Assembly: GCF_019649055.1 (NCBI RefSeq)
Contig: NW_026570221.1
Span: 1,612,001 to 1,676,000 of the forward strand
Source: Paramacrobiotus metropolitanus
Taxonomy: Eukaryota > Tardigrada > Eutardigrada > Parachela > Macrobiotidae
Length of the DNA stretch: 64,000 nucleotides
Direction of reading: 5' to 3'
Shown here: in pieces, positions 1 through 13,306 of the stretch
Layout: each line of letters opens with the position of its first letter
How positions within the stretch are numbered: the stretch's first letter is position 1
Translations under genes and position numbers: made by a program
The notes under the pieces: generated by a model
What the model was told of the DNA's origin: nothing
The model's database searches: none
Seen by the model: only the letters and a program-made list of their open reading frames with translations

Positions 1-685
1 CCTACGCTGTCGTTGAGTCTCTAAGTTTGCAGTTTGCTCATTGCTGCCTCTGGGCTGCTCGTCTACTCCTGGTCGCGCTCGGCCTTCCTGGCCGTGTCTA
101 AACCGCCATCCGGAAGGGGGGCGACAATGCGAAGTACGTACCAAGCCGGAAGCTGTACGTACTCTGTACATAGTACAGTCAGATCTACTGTAACCACTTG
201 TCTGGGTTGCCAAAAAACAATTTTGACAACATTGGTTTTAGCAGAACTATGTATTTAACTTATTTTCTTATACGTACTATTTTAAGGCATGTACGTACTA
301 TTCTGTCAAGAAAGATTTGCGAATGTACAGTAGTGGTAACCCTCGGTCGGGAGAGTTTTTGCGTGCGAGAATCAGCACTGAGATACAACGCGTAAGTGCT
401 GTGGATCTGTCCTCGGAACATTCAATGAGATGCGAGACAACGAGGACGTTTTTTTTAGCTTTTAGATTGGCTGATCGGGAATGATTAGTGCCCGATGTTG
501 TTTTTCTTGGCACCCCTGCTGTGATTTTGTTATTATAAGGCAGATATCCGAATCCTCGACCGGAATTTTCACGATTGACAACATTTATTTATCTGAGACA
601 GTTCTGACCTTTTAATTTATAACGGTAATTTTTGTCTACGGTAAACTAATATCACATGATTTCCACCAACAACAAGGGAAGTGAT

Positions 686-739
686 GGTCGATACTGCAAT
701 TACCCTTACATGCATGTAAGGGTAATTGCAGTATCGACC
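686..739. repeat. Perfect 54-bp palindrome without spacer
   Basis: Two 27-base arms are exact reverse complements and meet at the central CATG with no loop. The left arm starts GGTCGATACTGCAATTACCC. The symmetry stops at both outer bases (T685 against G740). A second perfect palindrome begins 12 bases downstream. The DNA could extrude a cruciform. It may be a fold-back footprint or a binding site; nothing in the sequence decides. Confidence 0.95.
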
Positions 740-751
740 GAGTATCGAGTA

Positions 752-783
752 TGAGGGGGTGAGGCATATGCCTCACCCCCTCA
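752..783. repeat. Perfect 32-bp palindrome
   Basis: The left arm TGAGGGGGTGAGGCAT is followed directly by its exact reverse complement, centred on CAT/ATG at 767/768. It is G/C-rich on opposite strands, unlike the AT-rich surroundings, and sits only 12 bases from the 54-bp palindrome. Function unknown. Confidence 0.95.
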
Positions 784-1109
784 ATTCAGGACAGTATTGT
801 ATTTGTAATTTTAGTGTGGTGTGTGAATTCAAGGTGTTTGGCGCGCCCGTTTCCGGCATGTCATTTTTCCGTTTTCTCCTTCCGGGAGGGACAGAGTCCC
901 CTTCATATGGGCAATTATACACTGCAGTACCTTGATTCTACTTTCGCAATTCATATTTAGCTAGTTTCATTTTATACCGTGTATAAATTTGTGCAGAATG
1001 TAAAACACTGTAAATAATGTAAATGTAAAGTTTTACACTGCAAATAATCTAAAAAAAGTATTAGTATACTTCTACTGCATTAGGCAAGACACTGTCTTTG
1101 TCTCGCCTT

Positions 1110-1140
1110 GCCGCGCTTGAAAAGACGTTTCAAGCGCGGC
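1110..1140. repeat. Hairpin with 13-bp perfect stem
   Basis: Arms GCCGCGCTTGAAA (1110-1122) and TTTCAAGCGCGGC (1128-1140) flank a 5-base loop AGACG. It stands out as GC-rich in an AT-rich region. There is no T-run after it and no gene next to it, so it is not called a terminator. Confidence 0.85.
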
Positions 1141-1815
1141 TAGTAGTGCATTCACCTCATAGAGAACCATCTAAATAATTACGAAATTAGTTAGATTGCC
1201 CTTTGTCCAATAAAAGTCATCCAATACTGCCACGGTGACATTGATGAAGAGAAAATAATTTAAACGCCTTCTACACAGATAAACTTTTCCACTACTTCTT
1301 AATGAATTTAAGTTTATTTTAGGAAGCATACGTCACTCATAGCCAATTGTTCTGTGAGTGCACTCCCATTTTTTTATACATGTACAGAGTATGTACATAT
1401 ATGTGATGCACAGAGGCTGTACATCGCCTTTTTGCTTGTTTATTAAAATCTCGAGCCCTGTGATGTAGTATTACGACATCCGATCCAAATTCAGCTGCCT
1501 TTGCCGGCATTAGCCAGCTTATTTAATGACGGAGTAAATATTTAATCCCGATCCAGAATACGCTGCTCAACCTACATCTGCGCACGTACTACGACGGGCG
1601 TATTAAATTAACCGCGGTGGCTCTTGCGCACCGCAGGCATCACGTTACCGGTTACCTGATGATCTTGATCCTGAGATGGAAACTCGTACTTTCTCTACAT
1701 GTGCGTTAATGATCAAGAGCTGATGTTGTATCTGAGTTACTGTGTGAACTGCTATGAAACTACAGAGTCATTTAAAAATATATTTTTGAAATTCAAAAGG
1801 GCATTCCTTCTAAAA

Positions 1816-4800
1816 ATGATAATAATTACTTATCTGCGTATTGCAGTGACATTTGCTTTAATACGTCACAGTGCGACTTCCTTAATAGCCGCTGTCGCTG
1901 CTCCGTTCAAGGTGGAGATTGTTACATGGGGACATGTGAGCCTGTTGTCAATATCGTCCATTGTCTACAATGGCCCGCCAATAGAAACCGCTGTCGCCGA
2001 AATGAATACGAAATATAACGGATCTATCTATGCTTATCATACGGTGCTGGCCAATTCATCTATCGTATCGTGCGACGATATGGTCTCGCAGATTGATGCG
2101 GTCATGTCCAGTTGGTATTATCGAAAACGTATGGATGTTAACATGAGCGTTCTTATTGCAGCCGGTAAATTTCTGTAACGAAAAGATCTTTTCTTGGAAG
2201 CGATTGCATTTTCCAACAACGATAAAAGTGTTGCAGAAGTTTTTGCTGATTTTCTCGTAGGGTGATGCTGCTGAGTGAAATTTAAGCGGCGTTTGCTAGA
2301 GCACACGTCTTCAGTTGTTCTGTTTTGCGGTTTTTACACTTGTAAATTTTTTTATCATTATAAAAGTAATTCTACAGAAAAGAAATATTTACACGGTAAA
2401 GATCACGATAACTTTAACAATCGCTTATTACGTATTTTAGAAGCGGTTTAAGGAATGCGCAATACACGTAATTCTGTTGTTACCGTTGGGCGCTAAACTT
2501 CAGTGTACTGATAATACATACTTGAAGTCATCGAATTCGGAGTAACTTAAGCGACGGAAGCTACGGTACTTTGGCAATTTGTTATTCTTGCGGTTTTTAG
2601 ACTTGTCTCTATAATTTCAGGTTGTACGGAACAATACAACATAAATCGTTTGGCAGCTGCATGGAATCTATTGATGCTGACCAGGTACTGTCTCTTTGCG
2701 CTTTCAACGAAAGCACGGCGGTCCGGGATAATAAATACAACTATTTCTGTGTCACACGAGCCTTTAAACGATATTTCTTAGAATAACAATATTTTCGCTT
2801 CTGTGGTTTCCGCAGCGGCAGAATCAAGAGACGTTCTTGGCATTAGATTTATTTACCCCTTTCAGTGTGGCAAGCGATGCCATTCAGATCCACAAGGACA
2901 TCACGCCCACCTGGGTATCCATGCCGCCACAAACACCCCAGGGTTACGCCGCCTTTCTGCGTAACCTTGTCCTCCGCTACAACTGGACAACAATTTATAT
3001 TGTCGTGGAGGAATCGGTTAATCTGGGATATGTTCAGATTGCCAGTAATTTCTTTACCCTATTCAACAATATAAGCAATGCCCAGGTCATCCGGCGTTAC
3101 GTGCGCGCTATCAATGCATCCAGCTACGATGGCATTTTGGAGGAGTTCCGGAAAAGCTGTCGCGGTAGGCAGATCATATTACCAATTACGACGGACGGGA
3201 TAACATTGCTTTACATCAAATGAATTTAACTTTGTTTATTCATTTTCTTGTTTCCCTCGAACAGTCCTGATGTTTTTCGGACATGCGACCAAACTGCGAA
3301 GCTTCATGGTAAAATACATAAAGAAGTATATTTTACTACAATAATAGAAAACAAATAGTATTCAGAAATTTTTTCCTTAGATAAGCGCTTTCAAGGCGAA
3401 CATGACCTCTGAAGAATACGTAAGCGCTTCGTTGGAATTAACGTTTGATTTAAATTTGCAGATGTAACGTAACTGCATTATAACTGAAAAGAATTTTGCA
3501 GGTATATGTCGCAGTGGGACAGACCTTTCCGTACAAACCATTTGGCAACTATACGTGGGAGTATGACGATGCCGACGATAAAATTGCTAGACAAGCCTTC
3601 CAAAATTTGCTGCTGGTTGAAATTTTTGATGCTACGATTCGCAGCCCATCCGACACGCTGCGAGATACCTGGATCGAGATGGCGAAAGCGGAATACAACT
3701 ACACAATTAAATGGAACGAAACAGTTCGTAACATTTCTGTGCTGCGAAGGCGGCCTCTTTAAAATTTCTCCACAATTGCTCTAATTGTAGGCGGTTCAGT
3801 TTTTGGCTGCAGCCTACGGTTCCGTGGAGATATTCTTTCAAATACTAAACGAAAGCCTTGCCAAACAGACTGAATTCGATTATAGCCATGGGAAAGGATT
3901 CGCTTCGTTATTCTACAATCGCACGTTTAACACCAGGTTTTTAAGGATTGCTATCGATGAATTCGGCCAGCGACGTATTGCATTCGCGGTGAAATCATTG
4001 AATCCTGAGACGAACCACATGGATGTAAGCTACACAATTATACATTTCCATAGATGTGGCTTAGTAATTCTGTTATTTTTCAGACAGTAATGTATGAGAA
4101 TTATGGCAGTACCGAAATCCAAGTAAACGGCACAATTTACTGGGCAGGGAAACCAAACAGCCTGCCTCCGCGAAACGAACCGATCTGTGGATATTTCGGC
4201 AACAAAGGACCCTGTGCTCCAAAAGGTGAAGTCACCCGTTAACATTCACTATGCTACCACTTACAACACAGCGCCTTCTCATTACGCGTCATCATTCGGG
4301 ACATCATAATGTATGCCTAATAATAACAAGTGCTTAATTCGATAATTGTATTTCCAGATGATGCGGGCAAGATAATCGGAAGTGTGGTTGGCGTTTTTGT
4401 GGTTGTTTGCGGCATCTTGATTACAGTGGCGTATCGCATGATTAGGTATAGGTCGATTTCTTATGAAACAGTGGCAATTTGTTCTATTTGCATCCTTTCC
4501 AGACAGCGTCTGCAATTTGACTCAGCAGAATTATCCTGGATAATTGATTACAGCCAATTAGCACGGCCAGCTGGTCTTCGGTCAACAGAATCATTGACAC
4601 AAACGAACGTAAGAAAGTTAGAAACCATACACAGAACATCTAAAGTTACGTAGTGAGCCCTAGGAAAGAATTTCTCCAAGGTTTTGACAAATCAAAGAAC
4701 TGTAGTAATTCTGATTATGCTGTAGTATTCGGCGACGTATTTGCCGGTACAGCAGCATGTCTGGATCTATTCGGTGCCACTGGACGATAACGTTAACGCC

Positions 4801-6835
4801 GCCATCGGAACGTTCGCGACACCGTCTAGAGCTACGGCTCGGCTAATTTACGAAGTATATAAGATAGCATACATTTGCATAAGTGCTTGTAGTATTGAAA
4901 GTTTTCTTTGGTTGACGTTGCAGCTGCGACACATTAGCTCGGACAATATCAATGTCCTCCTTGGACTGAGCTTGGGCTTTAACAGAACGCGGCTGCTCTT
5001 TGTCGCGCCTTTCTGCGAACGCGGCTCTCTCCATGACCTTTTCGATCTACAAAATCGTCTGGATATGGACCTGCAAAATTCGCTCGCTATTGATCTTATT
5101 CGTGTACGTGCCGTTGTGTATGTCCTTATTTGGCTGCTGAGGTTTTCCAACTGTGGACAGAGGCTTTACTGTTCTATTAATAAACCGTTGAATTCAATGT
5201 AGGCAATACATTTCATCCATACCAAGACATCGCTCCGGTACCACGGTCATCTGTCGCGATGGGTGTGCCTTATTGATCGTCATTTCACCTTGAAAATTGG
5301 AAAATTTGGATACGTGGCATTATCGCAGAGTTTGTGCGGTCGTGCGGTAGAAAAGCCGCATGACAACGCTAAGAAACTGCTCTGGACAGCGCCAGAACTG
5401 TTACGAGACGCCAAAGGTCATCCAGACAAAGCCACAGATATCTACAGCACCGGCATTATTTTGTATGAGATTTTCACTTTGCGATATCCATACGACAATT
5501 CACCTCAACCTTCTGGCAACCTGGAAAACAATGGTACTACTGCTACGTTTTGGTCTAATTTCTGATAACACTCGTAATATATGTAAATCAAAGCCAACCA
5601 GGTGGTGAATGAATTTGATTTTGCGTTAGCTAATAAAATAATCAAGACCATCCGGAGCGGCCAGTCTCCATATCTGCGTCCAACAGTTGACCATCCCACT
5701 AGGCAGCTGAGTACGGTGATGCAAATTCTGGATGCATGTTGGAATGAGCAGCCAGCACTGCGCCCCGATTCTTCCAGTCTTCTCAATCAAATAACCAGCA
5801 AACTCGGCTTATCGTACAAACAGGATACATCGTTTTTTGATAATATATTACACCGACTGAAGAAATACGCTGACGCTTTGGAAGACGAAGTCTACAATCG
5901 CACCGTGGAGCTGCAGATCGAGCGGAAGCGCTGCGACGAACTGTTGTGCGAAATTCTCCCGCGCATTGTCGCGGAACGCCTGCGAAATGGGGGAAAGGTC
6001 GAACCAGAATACTTTGAAAGCGTGACGGTACTGTTTTGTGATGCATATGGATTTGAGACGCATGTCGTGGACCTACAGTCGCCGATTGCCGTCACGGGAT
6101 TTTTGGGGAAACTGTATTTCGCTTTTGATCCCGTTGTGAAGAGTTTTAATGCTTACAAGGTGGAAACAGTCGCCAGTTCGTACCTTGTATGTCTGTTCCG
6201 AGCTAAAAGCGAACAAAACCATGAACTATTACCAATTTTGTGTATTGCTTTTATAGATAGTCAGCGGTCTGCCAGTGGAAATCGACAACCACGTGAGCGA
6301 AATTGCGTCTTTGGCGCTGGCGCTCAAAAAAACGTTCGTCGTATTTGTGGAGACCGATGGGCTGCAGTTTGTCGGCGGTATGCATACCGGTATGAATCAG
6401 ATTCAAGATTTTCAACTACACTGCTTGTCAACTTTCATTATATTGTATATTAACCAAGTCATAAGATCAGGTTAAATTTACAGCACTTGACTTTAATGTA
6501 TGATATATCATGTGGCTTGTTTATAGGGCCATGCGTGGCTGGAGTGGTAGGCCACGTGAATCCTCGCTACTGCTTGTAAGCAGACGTTGTCACCCATTTA
6601 AAATTTTTCACAGCAAAATGTTCGTAGATTTGGCGACACAGTAAATACAGCCTCACGAATGCAGAGCTACAGCCTTCCTGGCTATATTCAGCTGAGCGCA
6701 GAAACGGCTGACCTCCTCCGCAGCGTTCCTTATCAGCCTTACGAAATCAAGGAGCGCGGGAGTATAGATATCAAAGGAAAGGGGGCGCAGACAACGTACT
6801 GGCTACTCGGAGGACACACCACTAGAATGCCTTAA
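1816..6835 (+). CDS. Receptor-type guanylate cyclase A, 17 exons, complete
   Basis: Single-pass membrane receptor guanylate cyclase. Exons: 1816-2164, 2621-2684, 2866-3164, 3265-3308, 3381-3419, 3502-3723, 3791-4024, 4084-4225, 4358-4445, 4503-4608, 4726-4854, 4924-5103, 5203-5533, 5594-6186, 6257-6389, 6527-6575, 6628-6835. All phases join to 1069 residues, normal for the family. Order: signal peptide, ANF-receptor-like ectodomain (to about 464), transmembrane helix (about 469-491), pseudokinase domain, coiled dimerisation segment (about 820-875), cyclase domain, with NTASRM near 1007 and guanine-selecting Glu933 and Cys1000 retained. The first metal-binding Asp (892, FCDAYGFE) is present, but the second, normally in GDAYM, is replaced by Ser937 (ASSYL). 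Catalysis is therefore doubtful. The start was chosen for its signal peptide and because gene B starts at the equivalent place. Gene B lies 1.66 kb downstream. Confidence 0.92.
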
Positions 6836-8498
6836 ACTACAATACAGTACCAGAATCATAGCATGCACCTGTGGCTTACAGTATTATAACATTTACTTTT
6901 ACGAAAGCTCAAATTTGCTGTACTGGTCTGTAATTCAGAGTTTAATTTAGGCTGTTGGATGACTGGACAGTTAGCATCCATCATACCTCAGCAGTGTTTT
7001 AAAAATTTTCATTTTTTACATTTCATTTTTTCTAATTTTTGCTTCACAATATGCGCTAAGATCTACTGCACCAGTCAGTTTTAAGTCACCAAATCGTTTT
7101 GGGCAGGCTGGCATGGGAAAATAAAAGTTCCCGTTTGTGGTAGGCTAAACTCGTGCTCGATGAAATAACAACCGAACAGTAAGAGGTACACCTGGATAAC
7201 GGCACTGCTGCGTTAATCAGATAGTATTAACCGGGCAAAATAAACAAGCAATATAAATAGACTGGACATAATAAATAATACGGTAGTCTATTTACATAAT
7301 TATTATGTCTTGCCTGACTTGCCAGTCTTGGTATTCGACTTTAGACATTGTCTTTGCTTGATTTTAGGTTTAATTCTTATTTCTTGCGTATGGAACGATC
7401 TAGTAAATTGGGCCGACGATCTGGCCTCACATTGATTAGTGAAGGGTGTACCTCGATTCTGATAATCGCAATGATATCGTGACCCTTGTATCCTTTTCTA
7501 ATCTACCCAGCTAGGAACTCCCTCGAAATGTTATCGTTTGTAGAATTTCGAAAAAGCTAAAAGCTGCTGAAACAAAATCATGGTAAAACGAAAACCATTG
7601 TGTGCTACTTTACTAATTATACTAAATAAAACCTCCGACGCTATGTGAAATTACTGCAATCGTTTTCATTTTCAAAGGTATCGAAACGAATGTTGAGGGC
7701 TCCGATATGTTGGCGGTTTTCGTGTTGTACTTCGCTAGTCGCTACTACCTCTTTACGCGAGGTAGAATCCCAGGCAGGCGTTCTCTGACCTGTGTCGAAA
7801 AACGGTAGACGTTCTGGTTGAACTTATTTATTTCTTCAAAAATGACGTGATCCTTAAGGGGTACTGGATTACTAGAACTGAATTTTGTGTACTAATTAGT
7901 GCTGTAAGGTCAAAGCAAGCAATTCCGTTTTGGAGCGAACGCTTTGTGAAATGAATGTTACTCGTGGGTAGATTACTCGCCCCCGAGCGCCCAGTGCCAG
8001 ATAATTGTATTTGAGTGTGAAATTATATATCAGTGTTGCTGAATCTTCTTTTTTACCGATTTCAGATTCTCGTGCATATTGCATGTACAGTACGTACCGG
8101 CACCTATACTCAGGCTAACTGAGCTATTGTTTATTCATTAAAATGCCCCGCCTTGTACAGCGTACCAATAACAGAAGTCAGAGAATACGATTCCAGTTCA
8201 GTTTGCTTATTAATCTCGCTTGCCAACGGCAAAACAGATTAATTTTAATCCTGATCTGAATACGCTCCCAGCTCAGCTGTGATCTTAATACACGACATCC
8301 AGCGCCAAATGATCTACCGTTCGTCAAGTATTGTTTGTTGGTCGGTGTCATGTTGCCCTAGAATATTGGTGCAGAAGCATTGAGGTTCATTTACATTTTA
8401 CCCTATCTGCTGTTGTACGGCAATGGTGCGAACTGCGATAAAATCGCAATCTTTTCGACTTCCTTATTAGCCCGATTTACGCTAACACACCTCTTAAA
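6836..8498. other. Intergenic region between cyclase genes, promoter of gene B
   Basis: No coding exon seen. The part from about 7890 to 8498 is similar, on the opposite strand, to 45759-46410 upstream of the B-like pseudogene. The promoter region was therefore carried along in the duplication. AT-rich, no clear TATA box. Confidence 0.55.
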
Positions 8499-11400
8499 AT
8501 GACCTTTATTACTCATCTACTTTTTCTAAAGATGATTTTTTTGCTTCTGCAAAGCGCGGCTTCGTTATCGAAAACTGGTGCAGCTCCGTTCAAAGTGGAG
8601 ATTGTCACATGGGGGCATGTGAGTCCACTATCGCTAGCAGCTATTGTTTATCATGGTCCACCAATAGAGACGGCTGTCGTCGATATGAATGCCAAATATA
8701 ATGGATCAATCTATGCTTATCTAACTGTGCTGGTTAATTCGTCCATTGTGTCGTGCGACGATATGGTCTCACAGAGTGATGCTATAATATCCAACTGGTA
8801 CTATCGAAGACGTACGGATGTCAATATGAGCGTTCTCATTGCAGCCGGTAAAATCGAAAGAAGTTATTCTTTCCCAGTGTGCAACATTTGATAGAAATAT
8901 TATAATTGCAAATTTCATAGAATGTTTTACTGTGCTTTTAGTACAATTCTAAAATTATTCCGTAAAATCTGAAAATGTTACTAGAATCCGGTACATTTTA
9001 TTTTTTCTAATGACAAAAAAATACTGGTTATGAGTACTTCTACTCATAGACCCATAGCCGTAATTGCTGCTAGTTTCAGGTTGCACGGAGATCTTCAATA
9101 CAAATCGTTTGGTTGCTGAATGGAATCTTTTTGTGATGACCAGGTAATCCGCGCAATCACTGCATGCTACGGTCGCAATGTATTTATGGGCGTTGATTGA
9201 CCTTTCAGTGTAGCAAGCGATGCCGTTCAGACCAACAAAGAAATCACCCCCACGTGGGTGTCCTCCTCTGTACTAACGACACAAGGCTATGCAGTCTTTC
9301 TGCGTAACCTGTTCCTCCGCTACAATTGGACAACAGTTTATATTGTCATGGAGGAGTCAGTTAACCTGGGCTACATTATCATTGCCCGTAATTTCTTTTC
9401 TCTTTTCAACAATATCCCCAATGCTCAGATCATTCGGCGAACCGTGCGCGAATTCAATGCATCCAGCTATGATGGTATTCTGGAGGAGTTCAGGAAGTGC
9501 TGTCGAGGTAATTTATTGCGTTACTGCATTCCCGCACAGTAAGATCTAGATCCCCTTACATCATCCGTACGGACCATATGTTGCTACATATGTACATATG
9601 CTGCTGCGTTAAATACGTGCATAGTTATACGAGTATTTTCGGCAAAACCTAACGTATTTTTTTGCTGCAGCGATGGTGTTCTTCGGACACGCTGTAAAAC
9701 TGCGAACCTTTATGGTGAGCTACGCATAACGTGCACTGCCTTTGCTAAAAATTTCTTAAAGGGAAATGCTATTCACTAATTCTGGTATTCCCCTTTAGAT
9801 AAGCGCCTATAAAGCTGGCTTGACCTCAGAAGAATACGTAAGCTTCGCATTTTGTCACTTCTCTGCATCGAGATGTCGCTGATTTTCTGGGCTTATTCAA
9901 CCGAAGGTATATGTGGCGATGGGACAAGCATTTCCGTACGAACCGTTTGGTAACTACACATGGGAGTACGGTGATGCCAATGACGACATCGCCAAACAAG
10001 CTTACCAAAATCTACTGGTAGTGGAAATTTTTGACGCTACAATTCGTAATCCATCGAACGCGCTGCGACATAATTGGGAAGAAACGGCAAAAATCCAGTA
10101 TAACTGCACAATCGGTTGGAATGACACAGTTCGTTAAAATGTTTTTATATTGATTGTTAAAAAGCGCATTTTGAATAAGTACATAATCAGTCGTCGTTTT
10201 CGTGTTTTAATGCAGCCGGTGCAACATGTGGCCGCATCATACAGTTCGGTGGAGTTGCTCTTCCAAATGGTAAATCAAACTCTTTTGAGGAATCTGGCTT
10301 TAACTACAGCGATGGAAAAGCGTTTGCTGCACTGTTGTTTAATCGTGCATTCAGCACCAGATTTTTAAGAATCGCATTCGACGAATTTGGCCAGCGACGT
10401 ATTGCGTTTGTGGTAAAATCACTGAATCCCAGAACAAGCCATATGGAGGTGTGTAGGCTGAACGCTTGGGCGTGCTTACGACTTACTGTACATAATACGC
10501 AGCTGCGGCAATTATTGTTATAAATCTTTTTGTTCTGCATTTCAGACAGTAATGTTTGGGGATTATGGTAGTAGTGATATTCAAGAAAACGGCACAATTT
10601 ACTGGGCAGGTAATGCCAACAATAGGCCTCCGCGAAACGAGCCGATTTGCGGATATTTAGGCAACAAAGGACCCTGCGCTGCCAAAGGTGACTTGGTCTC
10701 TGACCTTTACTAGCTTTCCAGTTGTTTGTGGAATTCCTTTGCACTTGATTATGGCTGGTTCAGTGAGTGGATTCGGCGCCGATTTTCAGATGAGTTAAGA
10801 GAAACCATCGGCATTGCCGTGGGGGTTTTGGTGGTTGTGTGCGGCATCATGGTTACCGTGGCTTATCGCATGTTTCGGTGCGTATTTCAAACCAAACAAA
10901 GCGTATGGTGCTCGTATCACGGTGGAAATTGCAAATCAGCAATTTGGACGAAGAATTATTTTGCAGGCAACGACTGCAGTCTGATTCGGAAGAATTTTCC
11001 TGGATTCTTGATTATAACCATTTAGTGCGTCCAGCTGCTCTGCGGTCAACAGAATCACCAACAGAACATAGTGTAAGAAAATGACAGAAAATGTCTGGTT
11101 TATATACAAAGCACTCTGAGGTATGAACTGAGCACATACTGAATGCTGTTTGATATGTACTACGAACACAAAGTTGGTTAGTCGCATAAGTCTAATAATT
11201 CTTCAGTACTCGGCGATGTATCTACCAGTGCAGCAAGCTGTCTGGATTTGTCCCATGCCACTGCTCGACAATGCTGTCATGGAGACTTTTAACACACCTT
11301 CCAGATCTACGGCTCGACTAATTCATGAGGTGAGCGGAGAACATTTCTGCCAACATTGCATACAGTTTTTGGGTTTCTTTAAATGTTTTCCAGCTGCGAC

Positions 11401-13306
11401 ATATTAGCTCAGACAACGTCAATGTTCTCCTCGGATTAAGCTTAGCGCTAAGTAAAACGCAATTACTGTTTGTTGCGCCGTTCTGTGACCGGGGCTCTCT
11501 CCATGACCTTTTCGATTTGCAAAACCGCTTGGACATGGACCTACAAAATTCGTTAGCTGTGGATCTTATTCGAGTCAGTAACGGTTAAAAACTTTTTCAT
11601 TTATCGGCGTCCTTCTATGAACCCGACTGCCGTTAATTCAAAATGTAGGCCATACATTTCATCCATACCAAGACGTCTCTCCGTCACCACGGCCAGTTAA
11701 CGCGACGGGTGTGCCTTATTGACCGGCACTTCACCTTGAAAATTGCTAAGTTCGGTTTCACAGCACTGTCACAGAAACTGTGTGGCCGTGCGGTATGGAT
11801 GCAGCATGATAACCCAATGAAGCTGCTCTGGACTGCGCCTGAGTTATTACGAGACTCTAACCATAGTCCAAACAAGGCGATGGACATCTACAGCATCGGC
11901 ATTCTTTTGTACGAGATCTTCACGCTGCGCTGTCCCTACGAAAATTCCCGACAAGCATCTGGAAACCTAGAAAATAACGGTAAAATAAGGACTTTATAAA
12001 GTTCGATATGCAGAGTAAATAAACGCGCAGTAGTACTTTAGCCAAAAACCATTCTCTACTATTTGATCATTCAACATTAATCAAAGTTCATTCAACGATT
12101 AAAAGCGGAATCATTAATCACTCACATCGGGAGTATGTACGTCTTCTTGCATTAGCTCAAAAAGTAATCGACGCCATCCGAAACGGGAACTCTCCGTATC
12201 TGCGACCAACAGCTGACCATCCAACGAAGCAACTCAGCATGATAATGCATACCCTACAGAAGTGTTGGAATGAACAGCCGGCACTTCGCCCGGATTCATC
12301 CAACCTTCTCAATGATATTACCAACAAAATGGATACGGCTTTCAACCATAATACTTCGTTCTTCGATAATATACTACACCGAGTGAAGAAATACGCAGAC
12401 GCTCTAGAAGACGAGGTCTATAATCGCACTGTTGAGCTACAGACTGAGCGGAAGCGCTGCGATGAGTTGCTGTGCGAAATTCTTCCGCGCATAGTCGCCG
12501 AACGCCTTCGAAATGGAGGAAAGGTCGAACCCGAATACTTTGAAAGTGTAACTGTGCTATTTTGTGATGCACATGGATTCGAAACCCATGTCGTGGACCT
12601 GCGGTCACCGGTCGCTGTCACGGGGTTTCTGAGCAAACTGTACTTTGCTTTCGATCCCGTTGTTAAAGGTTTTAATGCCTACAAGGTGGAAACAGTCGCT
12701 AGCTCGTATCTTGTATGTAATGGTGGACACAGTCACACAGGAGAGCACAAACATTGGTATTTGAATATTGTTTCGCTCTACAGGTAGTCAGCGGACTGCC
12801 AGTTAAAATCGGCACTCACGGGAATGAGATTGCCTCTTTAGCATTAGCGCTGAGGAAAGCGTTTACGGTATTTGTGGAGACCGATGGTCTGCAGTTTATT
12901 GGCGGCGTGCATACCGGTAACGCAGTACTTTAGCTCGATTTGCCGATTAGTACGCTTGATGTTTATTTTATGGCATGTTTAGGACCATGCGTTGCTGGAG
13001 TTGTCGGCCATGTCAATCCTCGCTACTGCTTGTAAGTAAATTAGTTATAACAACTTTGCTGAATTAGAAGCACGAAAAAGAAACTGCTTTACTTACAGAT
13101 TCGGCGATACAGTGAATACCGCTTCGCGAATGCAAAGCCAGAGCCTTCCAGGTCATATTCAGCTCAGTGCGGAAACTGCTGACCTCCTTCGCAGCGTTGC
13201 GCGTCCCGCTTATGAAATTAAGGAGCGCGGGAATATAGACATTAAGGGAAAGGGCTTGCAGACGACGTACTGGTTACATGGAACAAGCACTGCGAAGCTA
13301 CCTTAA
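8499..13306 (+). CDS. Receptor-type guanylate cyclase B, 17 exons, one frameshift
   Basis: Tandem paralogue of gene A with the same exon plan: 8499-8847, 9080-9143, 9209-9507, 9671-9714, 9799-9837, 9907-10128, 10216-10448, 10546-10687, 10790-10877, 10967-11072, 11207-11329, 11394-11573, 11649-11979, 12087-12712, 12784-12916, 12983-13031, 13099-13306. Exon 7 is 233 nt where A has 234. One base is missing in or near the T-run at 10283-10286, which shifts the ectodomain frame; everything else is open. This is either a young pseudogene or a one-base assembly error. Exon 14 uses an acceptor equivalent to that of A but adds about 11 codons. The cyclase core repeats A's change (ETVASSYL instead of ETIGDAYM) while keeping FCD, RYC and NTASRM. 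An AATAAA signal lies at 13435. Confidence 0.85.

Larger units (their letters stand above)
1..1815. other. Intergenic region, no gene recognised
   Basis: No exon series or recognisable protein could be assembled here. The stretch is AT-rich with scattered GTAC-rich words and contains the palindromes and hairpin listed separately at 686-783 and 1110-1140. The last few hundred bases should hold the promoter of the first guanylate cyclase gene, but no clear TATA element was identified. Confidence 0.6.
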
